Source: Pelotomaculum sp. UBA3103 (GTDB taxonomy: Bacteria; Bacillota; Desulfotomaculia; Desulfotomaculales; Pelotomaculaceae). Taken from it: DNA of 27,509 nt. The position numbers and the translations under genes were made by a program. The stretch is taken from positions 22,106 to 49,614 of the forward strand of contig DFAP01000139.1 of assembly GCA_002365855.1 (NCBI GenBank), read 5' to 3'. Shown in pieces: positions 8,045 through 16,983 of the stretch. The notes below the pieces were generated by a model that did not search any database, was not told the origin of the DNA, and was given only the letters and a program-made list of their open reading frames with translations. The first letter of the stretch is position 1. Each line of letters starts with the position of its first letter.

Positions 8045-8105
8045 TTACCCACAATTTGAGTAGTGATTTTATAAGTTATTAACAACATTATCCACATTAT
8101 CCACA
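8045..8105 (+). promoter_or_regulatory. DnaA-box cluster: two abutting perfect boxes plus a near match
   Basis: TTATCCACA, the consensus DnaA box, occurs at 8088-8096 and immediately again at 8097-8105 in the same orientation. TTACCCACA (one mismatch) lies at 8045-8053. The surroundings 7981-8160 are AT-rich and hold no gene. No dnaA or dnaN gene is in the window, so this is unlikely to be the main origin. It could titrate DnaA or let DnaA control the downstream csp gene or the upstream comF region. Confidence 0.6.
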
Positions 8106-8260
8106 GGATTTTCTTCACACACAACATTCAACAAAGAATTTTTCGACAAAGGTATGCCGGATCAGTATCCATTCAGGTTCTTTGGTAAATACACTCACTA
8201 TTTGACCCTCATCCTTAGAAAACGCCGGTTTTTCAGAGTTTCGCCCTTTTGTGGGAAGGC

Positions 8261-8289
8261 TTGACATCCCATTATCCCTATGATAACAT
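8261..8289 (+). promoter_or_regulatory. Strong sigma-A promoter of csp
   Basis: TTGACA (8261-8266) and TAACAT (8284-8289) are spaced by 17 bases, with TG at 8281-8282 making an extended -10. Transcription would start near 8296. The 361-base gene-free stretch 7981-8341 holds only this promoter, the short csp leader and the DnaA boxes; I see no RNA gene in it. Confidence 0.8.
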
Positions 8290-8341
8290 TTTAATGCGTA
8301 AGTCTAACAGACTGCGGATCATTGTTTTAGGAGGTATGTCT

Positions 8342-8539
8342 GTGTTAGGTAGTGTCAAGTGGTTTAACCAGGAAAAGGGTTACGGTTTCATCGAGAGGGA
8401 GGATGGTGGGGACGTATTTGTCCACTTCTCGGCGATTCAGGAAGAAGGCTTTAAGACCTTGAATGAGGGTCAAAAGGTTGAATTCGATATCGTCGAAGGC
8501 GCTCGGGGGCCGCAGGCGGCCAACGTGATAAAAATATAG
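8342..8539 (+). CDS. Cold-shock protein, CspA/CspB family
   Basis: Single cold-shock domain of 65 residues that binds single-stranded RNA and DNA and unwinds transcript secondary structure. RNP1 is KGYGFIER and RNP2 is VFVHFSAI, both intact; the start [13 protein letters not shown] is typical. GTG 8342 has AGGAGG (8329-8334) 7 bases upstream. The ATG at 8336 is only one base from that site and the longer upstream frame lacks family similarity. It is monocistronic, with its own promoter and terminator. Confidence 0.95.
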   Translation: MLGSVKWFNQEKGYGFIEREDGGDVFVHFSAIQEEGFKTLNEGQKVEFDIVEGARGPQAANVIKI

Positions 8540-8546
8540 AGCTCTG

Positions 8547-8575
8547 AAATACCCCAGCCAGCCTGGGGTATTTTA
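8547..8575 (+). terminator. Intrinsic terminator of csp
   Basis: AAATACCCCAG (8547-8557) pairs perfectly with CTGGGGTATTT (8563-8573) around a 5-base loop, with a short T stretch. It lies directly after the csp stop. Confidence 0.85.
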
Positions 8576-8592
8576 TACTAAGAGCAGTAAAA

Positions 8593-8619
8593 GCAGGATT
8601 TTATGCTGTTTCGGGGAAT
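8593..8619 (+). promoter_or_regulatory. Sigma-H promoter of hpf
   Basis: GCAGGATTT (8593-8601), 11 bases, then GGGGAAT (8613-8619) fits the sigma-H consensus RnAGGAWWW-N11-RnnGAAT at every defined position. In B. subtilis the orthologous hpf (yvyD) gene is also sigma-H controlled, which supports the call. Confidence 0.75.
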
Positions 8620-8667
8620 AATACATATTAGAGATTCTTTTAGTTATTGAGAGGAGCCGTGGTTTTA

Positions 8668-9186
8668 ATGAAAGTCCAGGTACGCAGCAGGAATGTCGAT
8701 GTGTCAGATGCTTTAAAAGAGTACATCGTAAAGCGCCTTGGCAAACTGGATAAATATATTGATAACTTGGGAGATGCCCAGGTTTCTCTGTCATCGGAGA
8801 GGGGGTTCAGCCGTATAGAAGTGACCATACCCATTAACGGCATGATCCTAAGGGGCGAGGAAAGCACCAGGGATATGTACGCCTCTACCGATCTGGTAGT
8901 TGAAAAGCTTGAAAAGCAGATTGAGAAATACAAGGGTAAACTGCAAAAGAGGGGCGCCCGCTATGTAAACGAGAGAATCCACACTCCAGTTATTGAGGAT
9001 GATGCTCCAAGGGTGGTCAGGACCAAGCGTTTTGCCATCAAGCCCATGCCGGTGGAAGAAGCCGTTCTCCAGATGAATTTGTTGGGCCACAACTTCTTTG
9101 TTTTCTCCAATGCCGAGACCGAGCAGGTAAATGTGGTGTATAAGCGCAAGGACGGTAACTACGGGCTGATCGAGCAAGAATTCTAA
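8668..9186 (+). CDS. hpf: Ribosome hibernation promoting factor, long form
   Basis: Long-form HPF, which dimerises 70S ribosomes into 100S particles in stationary phase. The N-terminal S30AE domain (about 1-100) begins MKVQVRSRNVDVSDALKEYI. A linker leads to the conserved C-terminal dimerisation domain (about 118-172) with RTKRFAIKPMPVEEAVLQMNLLGHNFFVF. Total length is 172 residues. ATG 8668 is preferred because the family starts at this position; upstream GTG 8659 is too close to GAGAGGAG at 8649-8656. It lies between clear terminators, with a sigma-H promoter. Confidence 0.96.
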   Translation: MKVQVRSRNVDVSDALKEYIVKRLGKLDKYIDNLGDAQVSLSSERGFSRIEVTIPINGMILRGEESTRDMYASTDLVVEKLEKQIEKYKGKLQKRGARYVNERIHTPVIEDDAPRVVRTKRFAIKPMPVEEAVLQMNLLGHNFFVFSNAETEQVNVVYKRKDGNYGLIEQEF

Positions 9187-9219
9187 AAAATAGGCTAGCT
9201 AAATAAACATACAGACACT

Positions 9220-9244
9220 GCGCACTCCAGGGTGCGCTTTTTTT
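9220..9244 (+). terminator. Intrinsic terminator of hpf
   Basis: GCGCAC (9220-9225) pairs with GTGCGC (9232-9237) around a 6-base loop, followed by seven Ts (9238-9244). Confidence 0.85.
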
Positions 9245-9324
9245 CTGCGCGTCTAAAATAATACAAAAACTGAAAGGGAAATAATTCTTTTCAAAAGGAA
9301 ATTTGCCTCATCTGTCGAAATTTA

Positions 9325-9360
9325 CCTTATAAGGTGATTTTTATTCTATGCTTTATAAGG
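9325..9360 (+). repeat. CCTTATAAGG palindrome and near-copy upstream of the Ig-like gene
   Basis: CCTTATAAGG (9325-9334) is a perfect 10-bp palindrome. CTTTATAAGG (9351-9360) repeats it with one change, 26 bases further on, overlapping the ribosome binding site. They could be an operator pair; function unknown. Confidence 0.35.
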
Positions 9361-9373
9361 AGTGGATGGGGCA

Positions 9374-11176
9374 GTGTCTATAAGAATGGTACGAAAAATA
9401 ATTATTTTAACAGCATTTTTTGTATTGTTGGGGTGGCGGTATCAGGCTGAAGCTCTGCCCTGGAGCATGCAGTTTTTAGATAACGATGCGGACAGAGTCT
9501 ACTACTACAGGGATGTCTCACCTGATGAACTGAAGTTCACGGTTAGCGGCCTGCCCGTCAATATGTCGCTGATAGCGCGCTTCGGCTATCTGGAGGATGA
9601 GGTTTTCGTTCCAACTAATGCTTTGATAAATAGCAATTTTACTTCATATACAATCAGAAACGCGGATCAGTACACCTTTAATGTTTTTGTTCAACAAGCA
9701 GCAGGTGACAACCAGTGCCGGCCGCTTGCCTTCGAAATTGGCTATATTGATGGTGGGTATCAATTGCTTGGCTCGATGCAGCTGTCGGATGGTATCTCGA
9801 GCGCATATACAAATATTAAGCCGCCCCCGCCTTTTCTCGAAGAGGGTAGCCAGACCACGGATTTTACAGCGGATCCGTTAAATATTAAGGAAATTAACGG
9901 TTTGATATTTGATCGTCCGGGCAAGAGCAGGATTACCTTTGACGGGACCGTAAACATACTGGCGGACATCGAGAAGATCGGCAGCCTGGAGGACTACGCC
10001 GACATGGGCGTGACCGGCGTCGTGGGTTTCGACACCGGTCAGTTCCAGTCCCTGGCAGGCAGGTCCGCCGTCGTTAATATGTACGAGCTCACCTTTGCTG
10101 AGGCGCCGGTTATTTTTGTCTACGACAGCGACCACAACCTGATTGACGGTGCAGGAATCGTATCTAACGAAAATTATAACCCAGACACCGGGGAGCTTTC
10201 TTTTTCCGTTTCACACTTATCATCTTTTGAGGCGGCGGGGCTGGAGCTGATTCAGCTTACGCCGGATGCGGCAGGCATCCGGGTTGGCGACACGGTGGAA
10301 CTGAACGCAACGGAGATTTACAGCAACGGCGAGATGCTAACGCTGGATAATGCAGCCTGGAGCAGCAGCGACACGACAATAGCCGCAGTAGACGACACAG
10401 GTTTGGTCACGGGTCTTACCCCGGGCGTCTGTGTTATAAGCGCCACTAAGAGCGATGTGACTGGCGAAGCGAATATAAACGTAACAGCAGCAGAGCTTGA
10501 GCAGATCACGGTCAGCCCAACTGAAGCAGTTGTAACAGCCGGGAGAACGTACCAGTTCAGCGCCGCCGGCCGGTTCAGCAACGGCGAGACGCTAGCGTTA
10601 GATAATGCAGCCTGGAGCAGCAGCGACCCGGCAGTAGCCGCAGTAGACGACACAGGTTTGGTCACGGGTCTTACCCCGGGCGTCTGTGTTATAAGCGCCA
10701 ATAGGAGCGATGTGACTGGCGAAGCGAACATAACCGTAACAGCAGCAGAGCTTGAGCAGATCACGGTCAGCCCAACTGAAGCAGTTGTAAAAGCCGGTAG
10801 AACATACCAGTTCACCGCCGCCGGCCGGTTCAGCAACGGCGAAACGCTGCCGCTATACGATGCAGCCTGGGACAGCAGCAACCCGGCAGTTGCCTTGGTG
10901 GGCAACACCGGCCAGGTTCTTGGCCTGTCAGCTGGATCTTGTAAAATTACAGCTGGATTAGACGGTATCAACGGTGAGGCCAGTTTAATAGTGAGAAAAA
11001 GAAGCAGCGGTACAAGCACCGGCAGTAGCAGCGAGGGAAGCGCGATCCCACAGCCGGAAGTGATTGTTGAAAGCAAGGGAAAGTTAGCTTTCTGCCAATT
11101 TATCAGCTGGCCGGGCCTGAATTTGACTATGGTAATATTTGACATAATTGACGGTATCATTATGGATGAAGTATAA
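9374..11176 (+). CDS. Secreted protein with three bacterial Ig-like (BIG2) repeats
   Basis: About 600 residues. A signal peptide is visible (MVRKIIILTAFFVLLGW ending near AEA). An N-terminal region of about 260 residues is rich in aromatic and acidic residues and is not recognised. Three 85-residue BIG2-type repeats follow, containing WSSSDxxxAxVDxTGxVxGLxPGxxxIxA, and then a Ser/Gly linker and a hydrophobic tail ending in IIMDEV. No LPXTG, SLH or cell-wall-binding motif was seen, so anchoring is unclear. BIG2 domains occur in surface and adhesion proteins. The start is uncertain: AAGGAG (9357-9362) precedes GTG 9374 at 11 bases, with ATG 9386 as an alternative. The gene splits the usual hpf-secA adjacency, so it is probably a lineage-specific insertion. 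Confidence 0.8.
   Translation: MSIRMVRKIIILTAFFVLLGWRYQAEALPWSMQFLDNDADRVYYYRDVSPDELKFTVSGLPVNMSLIARFGYLEDEVFVPTNALINSNFTSYTIRNADQYTFNVFVQQAAGDNQCRPLAFEIGYIDGGYQLLGSMQLSDGISSAYTNIKPPPPFLEEGSQTTDFTADPLNIKEINGLIFDRPGKSRITFDGTVNILADIEKIGSLEDYADMGVTGVVGFDTGQFQSLAGRSAVVNMYELTFAEAPVIFVYDSDHNLIDGAGIVSNENYNPDTGELSFSVSHLSSFEAAGLELIQLTPDAAGIRVGDTVELNATEIYSNGEMLTLDNAAWSSSDTTIAAVDDTGLVTGLTPGVCVISATKSDVTGEANINVTAAELEQITVSPTEAVVTAGRTYQFSAAGRFSNGETLALDNAAWSSSDPAVAAVDDTGLVTGLTPGVCVISANRSDVTGEANITVTAAELEQITVSPTEAVVKAGRTYQFTAAGRFSNGETLPLYDAAWDSSNPAVALVGNTGQVLGLSAGSCKITAGLDGINGEASLIVRKRSSGTSTGSSSEGSAIPQPEVIVESKGKLAFCQFISWPGLNLTMVIFDIIDGIIMDEV
10241..11005 (+). repeat. Three tandem 255-bp repeats encoding Ig-like domains
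   Basis: Units begin at 10241, 10496 and 10751 with an exact 255-base period (85 codons). Units 1 and 2 are almost identical at DNA level over most of their second halves, as is the start of unit 3, suggesting recent duplication or gene conversion. The C-terminal half of unit 3 has diverged. Confidence 0.9.
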
Positions 11177-11255
11177 TATTAGGATGAATGGGCGTAAACA
11201 CCAAGGTAAGGATTCCTTATTTTGCTGTTATTGCGCCTAAGATAGAGGTGGTTTT

Positions 11256-13913
11256 ATGCTCGGATTTATTAAAAACTGGCTGGATGATAACGCCCGCGAA
11301 GTCAAGAAACTGCAGCGGGTTGTTGATGAAATTAATAAGCTGGAACAAAAGATGGCTGCCATGTCGGAAAATGATCTCAAGGGTATGACCGCAGTTTTCA
11401 GGCAGAGTCTGGACCAGGGGCAGACCTTGGATGATATCCTGCCCGAAGCCTTTGCCGTGGTGCGCGAAGTATCTCGTAGGGTATTGGGCATGAGGCATTT
11501 TGACGTCCAGTTAATGGGCGGGATCGGACTGCACCAGGGTCGTATCGCCGAGATGAAAACAGGCGAAGGTAAAACCCTGGTGGCCACACTTCCCGTTTAC
11601 CTGAACGCGCTGACCGGCAGGGGTGTCCATGTAATCACTGTGAACGACTACCTTGCCCGCAGGGATAGTGAGTGGATGGGCCAGATTTACAGGTATCTTG
11701 GTTTGAGCGTGGGCCTGGTGGTGCACGGGCTCGACTGGGAGAACCGCAAGCGGGCCTACCGTTCCGATGTTGCCTACGGCACAAACAACGAGTTCGGCTT
11801 CGATTACCTGCGCGACAACATGGCCATGCACCCGGACCAGCTTGTCCAGCGGGAGCTTCACTACGCCATTGTCGACGAAGTGGACAGCATTCTCATTGAC
11901 GAAGCCAGGACTCCGCTTATTATTTCGGGCCAGGCTGATAAGTCCACTGATTTATACTATACCTTTGCCAGGATTGTACCACGCCTGATCAGGGAAACCG
12001 ACTACAACGTGGACGAAAAGGCCCATACCGTGGCGATTACTGAGTCAGGTGTAGCCAAGGTGGAGAGAACTTTAGGTGTTGAAAACCTTTACGACGATAA
12101 AAACATCGAGCTCACCCACCATCTCAACCAGGCGCTAAAGGCACACGGCCTCATGAAAAAAGACAAAGACTACGTAGTTAAGGACGGCCAGGTAATCATC
12201 GTGGATGAATTTACCGGACGGCTGATGTTCGGCAGGCGCTACAGTGACGGCCTGCACCAGGCCATAGAGGCCAAGGAAGGTGTCAAGATCGAGAGAGAAT
12301 CCCAAACCCTGGCGACTATCACTTTTCAAAACTACTTCAGGATGTACGACAAGCTGGCCGGCATGACCGGCACGGCGGTCACCGAGGAACAGGAATTTAA
12401 AAAGATATACGGGTTGGACGTGTTGGTCATACCCACCAACAAGCCGATGATACGCAAAGACATGCCGGATGTGATTTACAAGACCGAGCCGGCCAAGTTC
12501 CGGGCGGTAGTTGAGGAAATCGTTGCCAGGCATAAAGCGGGGCAGCCGGTTCTTGTAGGGACTATATCTATAGAAAAATCGGAAATCCTGAGCGGCATGC
12601 TTAAAAAGAAAGGCGTTCCCCACCAGGTGCTTAATGCCAAATTCCATGACAAAGAAGCTGAGATAGTGGCCCAAGCAGGCCGTCTCGGATCTGTGACCAT
12701 TGCTACCAATATGGCCGGGCGGGGTACCGATATCCTGCTGGGCGGCAACCCTGATTTTCTTGCCAGACAGGACCTGAGCCGCCAGAATCAAAACTTTGAA
12801 GCTGCCGGAGAACTCACTGATCTCACGGCTGAGCCGGACGAACAGGCGTTAAGAGTCCTTCAGGAAAAACACAAAAAGCAGAGCGAAGAAGAGTGGCGCC
12901 GCGTTGTTGAATTAGGAGGGCTCCACATCCTGGGCACGGAGCGGCATGAAAGCCGGCGGATTGACAACCAGCTCCGGGGCCGGTGCGGCCGCCAGGGCGA
13001 TCCTGGCTCTACTCAGTTTTACAGCTCTCTGGAAGATGATTTGCTGAGGCTTTTCGGTTCGGATAACATTACAGGGATCATGGAACGCCTGGGAATTGAA
13101 GAAGATATGCCGATAGAGCATAACATGATCACAAAGTCCATCGAGACGGCCCAGAAGCGGGTGGAAAACCGCAACTTTGACATCCGCAAGCACGTTCTTC
13201 AATACGACGACGTGATGAACCAGCAGCGGGAGCTGATCTACAAGCAGCGGCGTCAGGTACTGACCGGGGAAAACATGAAGGAAAATATCCTGGAGATGAT
13301 TGAAGCCAGTGTAGAGCGCACGGTTAGCGCTTACGCGCCGGAAGGGGTTTATCCGGAAGAGTGGGACTTAAATGGTCTGTTGGAACATGCCGGCCAGCTG
13401 TTTCTTCCAGGGAGAAATTTGACTGTTGAAGAGATTGAAGGAATGGAGCGCAAGGAGCTCAGAAATATTCTGGTTGAAAAGTCCCACGAGGCTTACGAGG
13501 AAAGGGAACAGGAATTAGGCCCGGAAACCATGCGCGAGATTGAGCAGGCAATCATGCTGAGGATCGTGGATGAAAAGTGGATGGACCACCTGGACGCCAT
13601 GGACCAGCTCAGGGAGGGTATCGGACTCCGCGCGTATGGGCAGAAGGATCCCCTGATTGAATACAAGTTTGAAGGATACGAAATGTTTCAGAATATGATC
13701 GATATGATTCAAGAAGATGTAGTGCGGTATATCTTCCGGGTTAACGTGGTTCAGCCCGAGCAGCAGCAGAAGCGCCAGGTGATGGAAAACCGGGGTGACG
13801 AGGGCTCTAAACAGCCTGCCCGCAGGGAAATTAAAGTGGGCCGCAATGATCCCTGCCCGTGCGGCAGCGGCAAAAAGTTCAAAAAATGCTGCGGCCGGGC
13901 AGAAGCCGTGTAG
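11256..13913 (+). CDS. secA: Preprotein translocase ATPase SecA
   Basis: Motor ATPase that drives unfolded preproteins through SecYEG; peripheral on the inner membrane. The 885 residues are full length. Walker A is GEGKT at 103-107, the DEAD-type Walker B is DEVD at 207-210, the helicase region shows [12 protein letters not shown] and [23 protein letters not shown], and the C-terminal zinc motif [14 protein letters not shown] is present. That motif binds SecB or phospholipid in other bacteria. ATG 11256 follows GAGGTGG. It is followed 25 bases later by prfB, the usual secA-prfB pair. Confidence 0.98.
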   Translation: MLGFIKNWLDDNAREVKKLQRVVDEINKLEQKMAAMSENDLKGMTAVFRQSLDQGQTLDDILPEAFAVVREVSRRVLGMRHFDVQLMGGIGLHQGRIAEMKTGEGKTLVATLPVYLNALTGRGVHVITVNDYLARRDSEWMGQIYRYLGLSVGLVVHGLDWENRKRAYRSDVAYGTNNEFGFDYLRDNMAMHPDQLVQRELHYAIVDEVDSILIDEARTPLIISGQADKSTDLYYTFARIVPRLIRETDYNVDEKAHTVAITESGVAKVERTLGVENLYDDKNIELTHHLNQALKAHGLMKKDKDYVVKDGQVIIVDEFTGRLMFGRRYSDGLHQAIEAKEGVKIERESQTLATITFQNYFRMYDKLAGMTGTAVTEEQEFKKIYGLDVLVIPTNKPMIRKDMPDVIYKTEPAKFRAVVEEIVARHKAGQPVLVGTISIEKSEILSGMLKKKGVPHQVLNAKFHDKEAEIVAQAGRLGSVTIATNMAGRGTDILLGGNPDFLARQDLSRQNQNFEAAGELTDLTAEPDEQALRVLQEKHKKQSEEEWRRVVELGGLHILGTERHESRRIDNQLRGRCGRQGDPGSTQFYSSLEDDLLRLFGSDNITGIMERLGIEEDMPIEHNMITKSIETAQKRVENRNFDIRKHVLQYDDVMNQQRELIYKQRRQVLTGENMKENILEMIEASVERTVSAYAPEGVYPEEWDLNGLLEHAGQLFLPGRNLTVEEIEGMERKELRNILVEKSHEAYEEREQELGPETMREIEQAIMLRIVDEKWMDHLDAMDQLREGIGLRAYGQKDPLIEYKFEGYEMFQNMIDMIQEDVVRYIFRVNVVQPEQQQKRQVMENRGDEGSKQPARREIKVGRNDPCPCGSGKKFKKCCGRAEAV

Positions 13914-13938
13914 TGTATTTAAAAATGGAGTAGGATTG

Positions 13939-15052
13939 GTGATCATCTTGTTTGCTGAATCAAAAAAAGAAATTGAGTCCATGGGTAAAAGGCTGAATGA
14001 TTTGAGGGTTTCTCTTTGACATAGTCCAAAAGGAAGAGGAAATTTCCCTGCTGGAAAAGCAGATGCTAGCCCCGGGTTTTTGGGACGACCAGGATACAGC
14101 TCAAAAAATTGTCCAGCGTGTGGCCGCCCTGCGTGACCGGGTCAATGTTTTTGAGGAACTGGCTGGTGACTACGAGGATTTGTGTGTGCTTGTTGAATTG
14201 GGTGAAGACGAGGAAGACGAGGCTATTTTTGCGGAATTAAAAAGTGGCCTGGTTTCGGTATCCAGAAGGGTAGCGGAACTGGAGCTGGCTGTCCTTTTAA
14301 ACGGGCCTTATGACCGGGGCAACGCCATCATATCCCTTCACGCGGGCGCAGGGGGCACCGAAGCTCAGGACTGGGTAGAGATGCTGCTGCGGATGTATAC
14401 CAGGTGGGCGGAGCGGCACCGGTTTAAAGTGGAAATCCTTGATATGCTGCCGGGTGACGAGGCGGGCACCAAGAGCGCGACCATTGAGGTGGTCGGTCCT
14501 AACGCTTATGGTTACCTCCGCTCGGAAAAGGGCGTGCACCGCCTGGTCCGGGTTTCACCCTTTGACGCTGCGGGGCGGCGCCATACCTCCTTCGCCTCCG
14601 TTGACGTTTTGCCGGAAGTGGAAGATGACGTTGACGTGCAGATCAGCCAGGAAGATTTGAGAATTGACACCTACCGCTCCGGGGGAGCGGGCGGGCAGCA
14701 CGTGAATAAAACTGACTCTGCAGTTCGTATCACGCACCTTCCATCTGGCATCGTGGTGTCCTGCCAGAACGAGCGCTCGCAGCTGTCAAACCGCCTGACA
14801 GCCATGAAAATGCTCAAAGCCAAGCTAACAGACATGGAAATGCGCAAGAAAGAGGCAGAGCTAGCCGCCCTGCGCAGCGACCACCAGGAAATATCCTGGG
14901 GGAGCCAGATCCGCTCATACGTTTTTCAACCCTACAGCCTGGTTAAGGACCACCGCACCGGGGAGGAAATGGGGAACGTCGGCGCTGTTATGGATGGGGA
15001 AATAGACTCCTTCGTCGCGGCTTACCTGCGGGAAAAAGCCCGGCTACAATAA
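13939..15052 (+). CDS. prfB: Peptide chain release factor 2, with programmed +1 frameshift
   Basis: RF2 ends translation at UGA and UAA. The first 26 codons (GTG 13939 to CTT 14016) are followed by an in-frame TGA at 14017-14019. A +1 shift at CTT-TGA-C continues as DIVQKEEEISLLEKQM into the long frame to 15052. The codon-recognition tripeptide SPF and the catalytic GGQ (SGGAGGQHVNKTDSAVRITH) are intact. GTG 13939 has GGAG (13927-13930) at 8 bases; TTG 13948 is an alternative. RF2 scarcity favours the shift, giving autoregulation. The shift must occur for a full protein, so this is a normal, not a broken, gene. Confidence 0.96.
14005..14020 (+). promoter_or_regulatory. prfB programmed +1 frameshift signal
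   Basis: A Shine-Dalgarno-like AGGG (14005-14008) lies 5 bases before CTT TGA C (14014-14020), the classic RF2 recoding site. Its position about 26 codons into the gene matches other bacteria. Confidence 0.95.
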
Positions 15053-15074
15053 CATTAATATCGACAGCACAGCC

Positions 15075-15102
15075 GCGCCGCACAAATGCGGCGCTTTTTT
15101 TT
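15075..15102 (+). terminator. Intrinsic terminator of secA-prfB
   Basis: GCGCCGC (15075-15081) pairs with GCGGCGC (15088-15094) around a 6-base loop, followed by eight Ts. Confidence 0.92.
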
Positions 15103-15137
15103 GATTCCATTAAGCGTTCATAGGCCCGGTGTATTCT

Positions 15138-15165
15138 GGATATCCTAGCATTGAATGCCATATCC
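15138..15165. promoter_or_regulatory. Dyad-symmetric sequence upstream of the YitT-type gene
   Basis: GGATAT (15138-15143) and ATATCC (15160-15165) enclose a second pair, GCAT (15148-15151) and ATGC (15155-15158). The site is 30 bases before the start codon and could be an operator or leader hairpin. Confidence 0.3.
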
Positions 15166-15195
15166 TACGATTTACGTATTTTTGGAGTGTCGCAA

Positions 15196-16038
15196 ATGGT
15201 GTTAATAATACTCCGGGAGATAGCTGGCGCAAGCATTGGGGTGATCTTGATCGCCCTGGGACTGGACATGTTTCTTATTCCCAACAAGATAGCGGCCGGA
15301 GGAGTAAGCGGCATTGCCACCATTTTGTACTACTTAATCAACGTCCCTGTAGGTTTAGCCATGCTGGTCCTGAATGTGCCACTTTTTGCCATGGGCATTT
15401 ACCGGATGGGGCTGCGGTTCGGGTTTCGTTCCCTTTTTGGTACCATTGCCCTCTCCCTGGCAGTTGACGCCCTCGCTCCCTTCCTGCCGGCGCCGACCCA
15501 GGACATCCTGCTTGCCAGCCTTTTTGGAGGTGTGCTGGTAGGTCTTGGCCTGGGACTGGTTTTTCGTCATAACGGTACCACGGGAGGAACCGATCTCGCC
15601 GCTGCCGTGCTGCGGACCTATACCGGGGCTAATATTGGACAGTTGCTTTTTCTGGTAGACGCTTCGGTCGTGATCGCGGCAGGGATTGTTTTTCAATCGG
15701 CCGAGCTGGCGATGTACGCGCTGATAACCATTTTTGTGACCGCCTGGATGATCGACCTGGTTCAGGAAGGGTTTAGTTGTTCCAGGGCCTTTCTAATCAT
15801 TTCCAACCGTCCGGCAGAGATATCAGATTCCATTGTTAAAAAACTAAACCGGGGCGCTACGGCATGGACCGCACGCGGTGTTTTTACAGGCGACCAAAAA
15901 GAGGTTATCCTCTCAGTAGTTCACCGCTCGGAGGTTACCCGCCTGAAAGACCTGGTTTATGAAATTGACCCGCAGGCCTTTGTGATCCTGGCGGATGTGC
16001 ACGAGGTGCTAGGCGAGGGTTTCAAAGTGTTTAGATGA
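15196..16038 (+). CDS. YitT family membrane protein (YvjA-like)
   Basis: 280 residues. The N-terminal two thirds has five or so membrane helices of the YitT_membrane family (GLDMFLIPNKIAAGGVSGIATIL, HNGTTGGTDLAA). The last about 80 residues form a soluble DUF2179 domain (RGATAWTARGVFTGDQKEVILSVV, then VYEIDPQAFVILADVHEVLGEGF). The function of the family is unknown. ATG 15196 has GGAG (15184-15187) at 8 bases, and the longer upstream frame is poorly supported. The position after prfB matches yvjA in B. subtilis. Confidence 0.92.
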   Translation: MVLIILREIAGASIGVILIALGLDMFLIPNKIAAGGVSGIATILYYLINVPVGLAMLVLNVPLFAMGIYRMGLRFGFRSLFGTIALSLAVDALAPFLPAPTQDILLASLFGGVLVGLGLGLVFRHNGTTGGTDLAAAVLRTYTGANIGQLLFLVDASVVIAAGIVFQSAELAMYALITIFVTAWMIDLVQEGFSCSRAFLIISNRPAEISDSIVKKLNRGATAWTARGVFTGDQKEVILSVVHRSEVTRLKDLVYEIDPQAFVILADVHEVLGEGFKVFR

Positions 16039-16117
16039 AGCAAGAAATGTTAATGCTCAGGCTACTTACTTTTTATAGCAGGCAATTGTTTAAAGCTTAA
16101 TAAAAATATGTTGGAAT

Positions 16118-16152
16118 AAAGAGCCTGGATTACCGGTTCTTTATCTTTTTTT
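16118..16152 (+). terminator. Probable intrinsic terminator after the YitT-type gene
   Basis: AAAGAGCC (16118-16125) pairs with GGTTCTTT (16135-16142), one G-U pair, followed closely by a T-rich run (16145-16152). The rest of the 258-base gap to ftsE shows no further feature I can support. Confidence 0.65.
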
Positions 16153-16296
16153 CCCCAAATAGGGAGGATTCTAAGTCCTGCTGTCGAATTACTCAAGCAC
16201 GTGTTGTGTTCTGTCGTTGCTTCCCAATCATAGAATTGGATACCTGGCACAAAGGCTCCGAAAACTGCCAATGATTGCAAATGAGAGGTGCAAGGT

Positions 16297-16983
16297 TTGA
16301 TCCAATTACAAAATGTCACCAAAATTTACGCTAATGATGTTAGAGCCCTTTCCGATGTTACCCTGCGCATCCGTAAAGGCGAGTTTGTGTTTCTGGTCGG
16401 ACCCAGCGGGGCGGGAAAGTCAACCTTGACCAAGCTCTTGTACCGGGAAGAGCTGCCCTCACGGGGGCATATTATTTTCAACGGGAAAAGTATCGTCCGC
16501 ATGAGACCCCGGGAAGTCCCATATCTGCGGCGCAAAATAGGCATGATCTTCCAGGATTTTCGCCTGCTCCCCCAAAAAACTGTTTTTGAAAACGTGGCCT
16601 TCGCCCTGGAGGTTGTCGGCGCATCGAACCGGGAGATCAGAAAGGCAGTTCCCGCTGTGCTGGGAATGGTGGGCCTTACGGAAAAATCTTCTGTTTTTCC
16701 TGACCACCTCTCCGGAGGCGAGCAGCAAAGAGTTAGCGTGGCCCGTGCGATTGTCAACAACCCGCTCCTGATTATAGCCGACGAACCTACCGGCAACCTG
16801 GATCCGGAAACAGCCTGGGAATTGATGAAACTGCTTTTAGATATTAACCGGCGTGGGACCACCATTATCATGGCATCCCATGCCTGGGATATTGTAGACG
16901 CCATGAAAAGGCGCGTCGTGGAGCTGTCTGGCGGTAAAGTAGTGCGGGATGAGGAAGAAGGGTCTTACCGCTATGAGGCTTAA
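16297..16983 (+). CDS. ftsE: Cell division ATP-binding protein FtsE
   Basis: ABC ATPase that, with FtsX, controls peptidoglycan hydrolases at the septum or along the side wall. The 228 residues equal the typical length. Walker A is GPSGAGKST at 35-43, the signature is LSGGEQQRV, and Walker B is LLIIADEPTGNLD. TTG 16297 is preferred: GAGAGGTG (16283-16290) lies 6 bases upstream and the product begins MIQLQNVTKIY like other FtsE proteins; GTG 16288 is inside that site. The end overlaps ftsX by 11 bases, indicating translational coupling. Confidence 0.96.
   Translation: MIQLQNVTKIYANDVRALSDVTLRIRKGEFVFLVGPSGAGKSTLTKLLYREELPSRGHIIFNGKSIVRMRPREVPYLRRKIGMIFQDFRLLPQKTVFENVAFALEVVGASNREIRKAVPAVLGMVGLTEKSSVFPDHLSGGEQQRVSVARAIVNNPLLIIADEPTGNLDPETAWELMKLLLDINRRGTTIIMASHAWDIVDAMKRRVVELSGGKVVRDEEEGSYRYEA

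Noticed and set aside
7981..8341. Possible chromosomal replication origin
   Set aside because: DnaA boxes and AT-rich DNA are present, but only three boxes are seen and no dnaA, dnaN, gyr or recF gene is near. Kept as a DnaA-box cluster, not an origin.
10318..11160. 280-residue open frame on the minus strand
   Set aside because: It is antisense to the Ig-like repeats and open only because of their repetitive Ser/Ala/Thr codon usage; no ribosome binding site or domain.
12135..12791. 218-residue open frame on the minus strand
   Set aside because: Lies wholly inside secA, with no family signature or start signal.
16200..16296. Sigma-54 promoter before ftsE, from TGGCAC at about 16242
   Set aside because: The matching GC element (TTGC at the right spacing) is missing; the sequence reads CTCC there.
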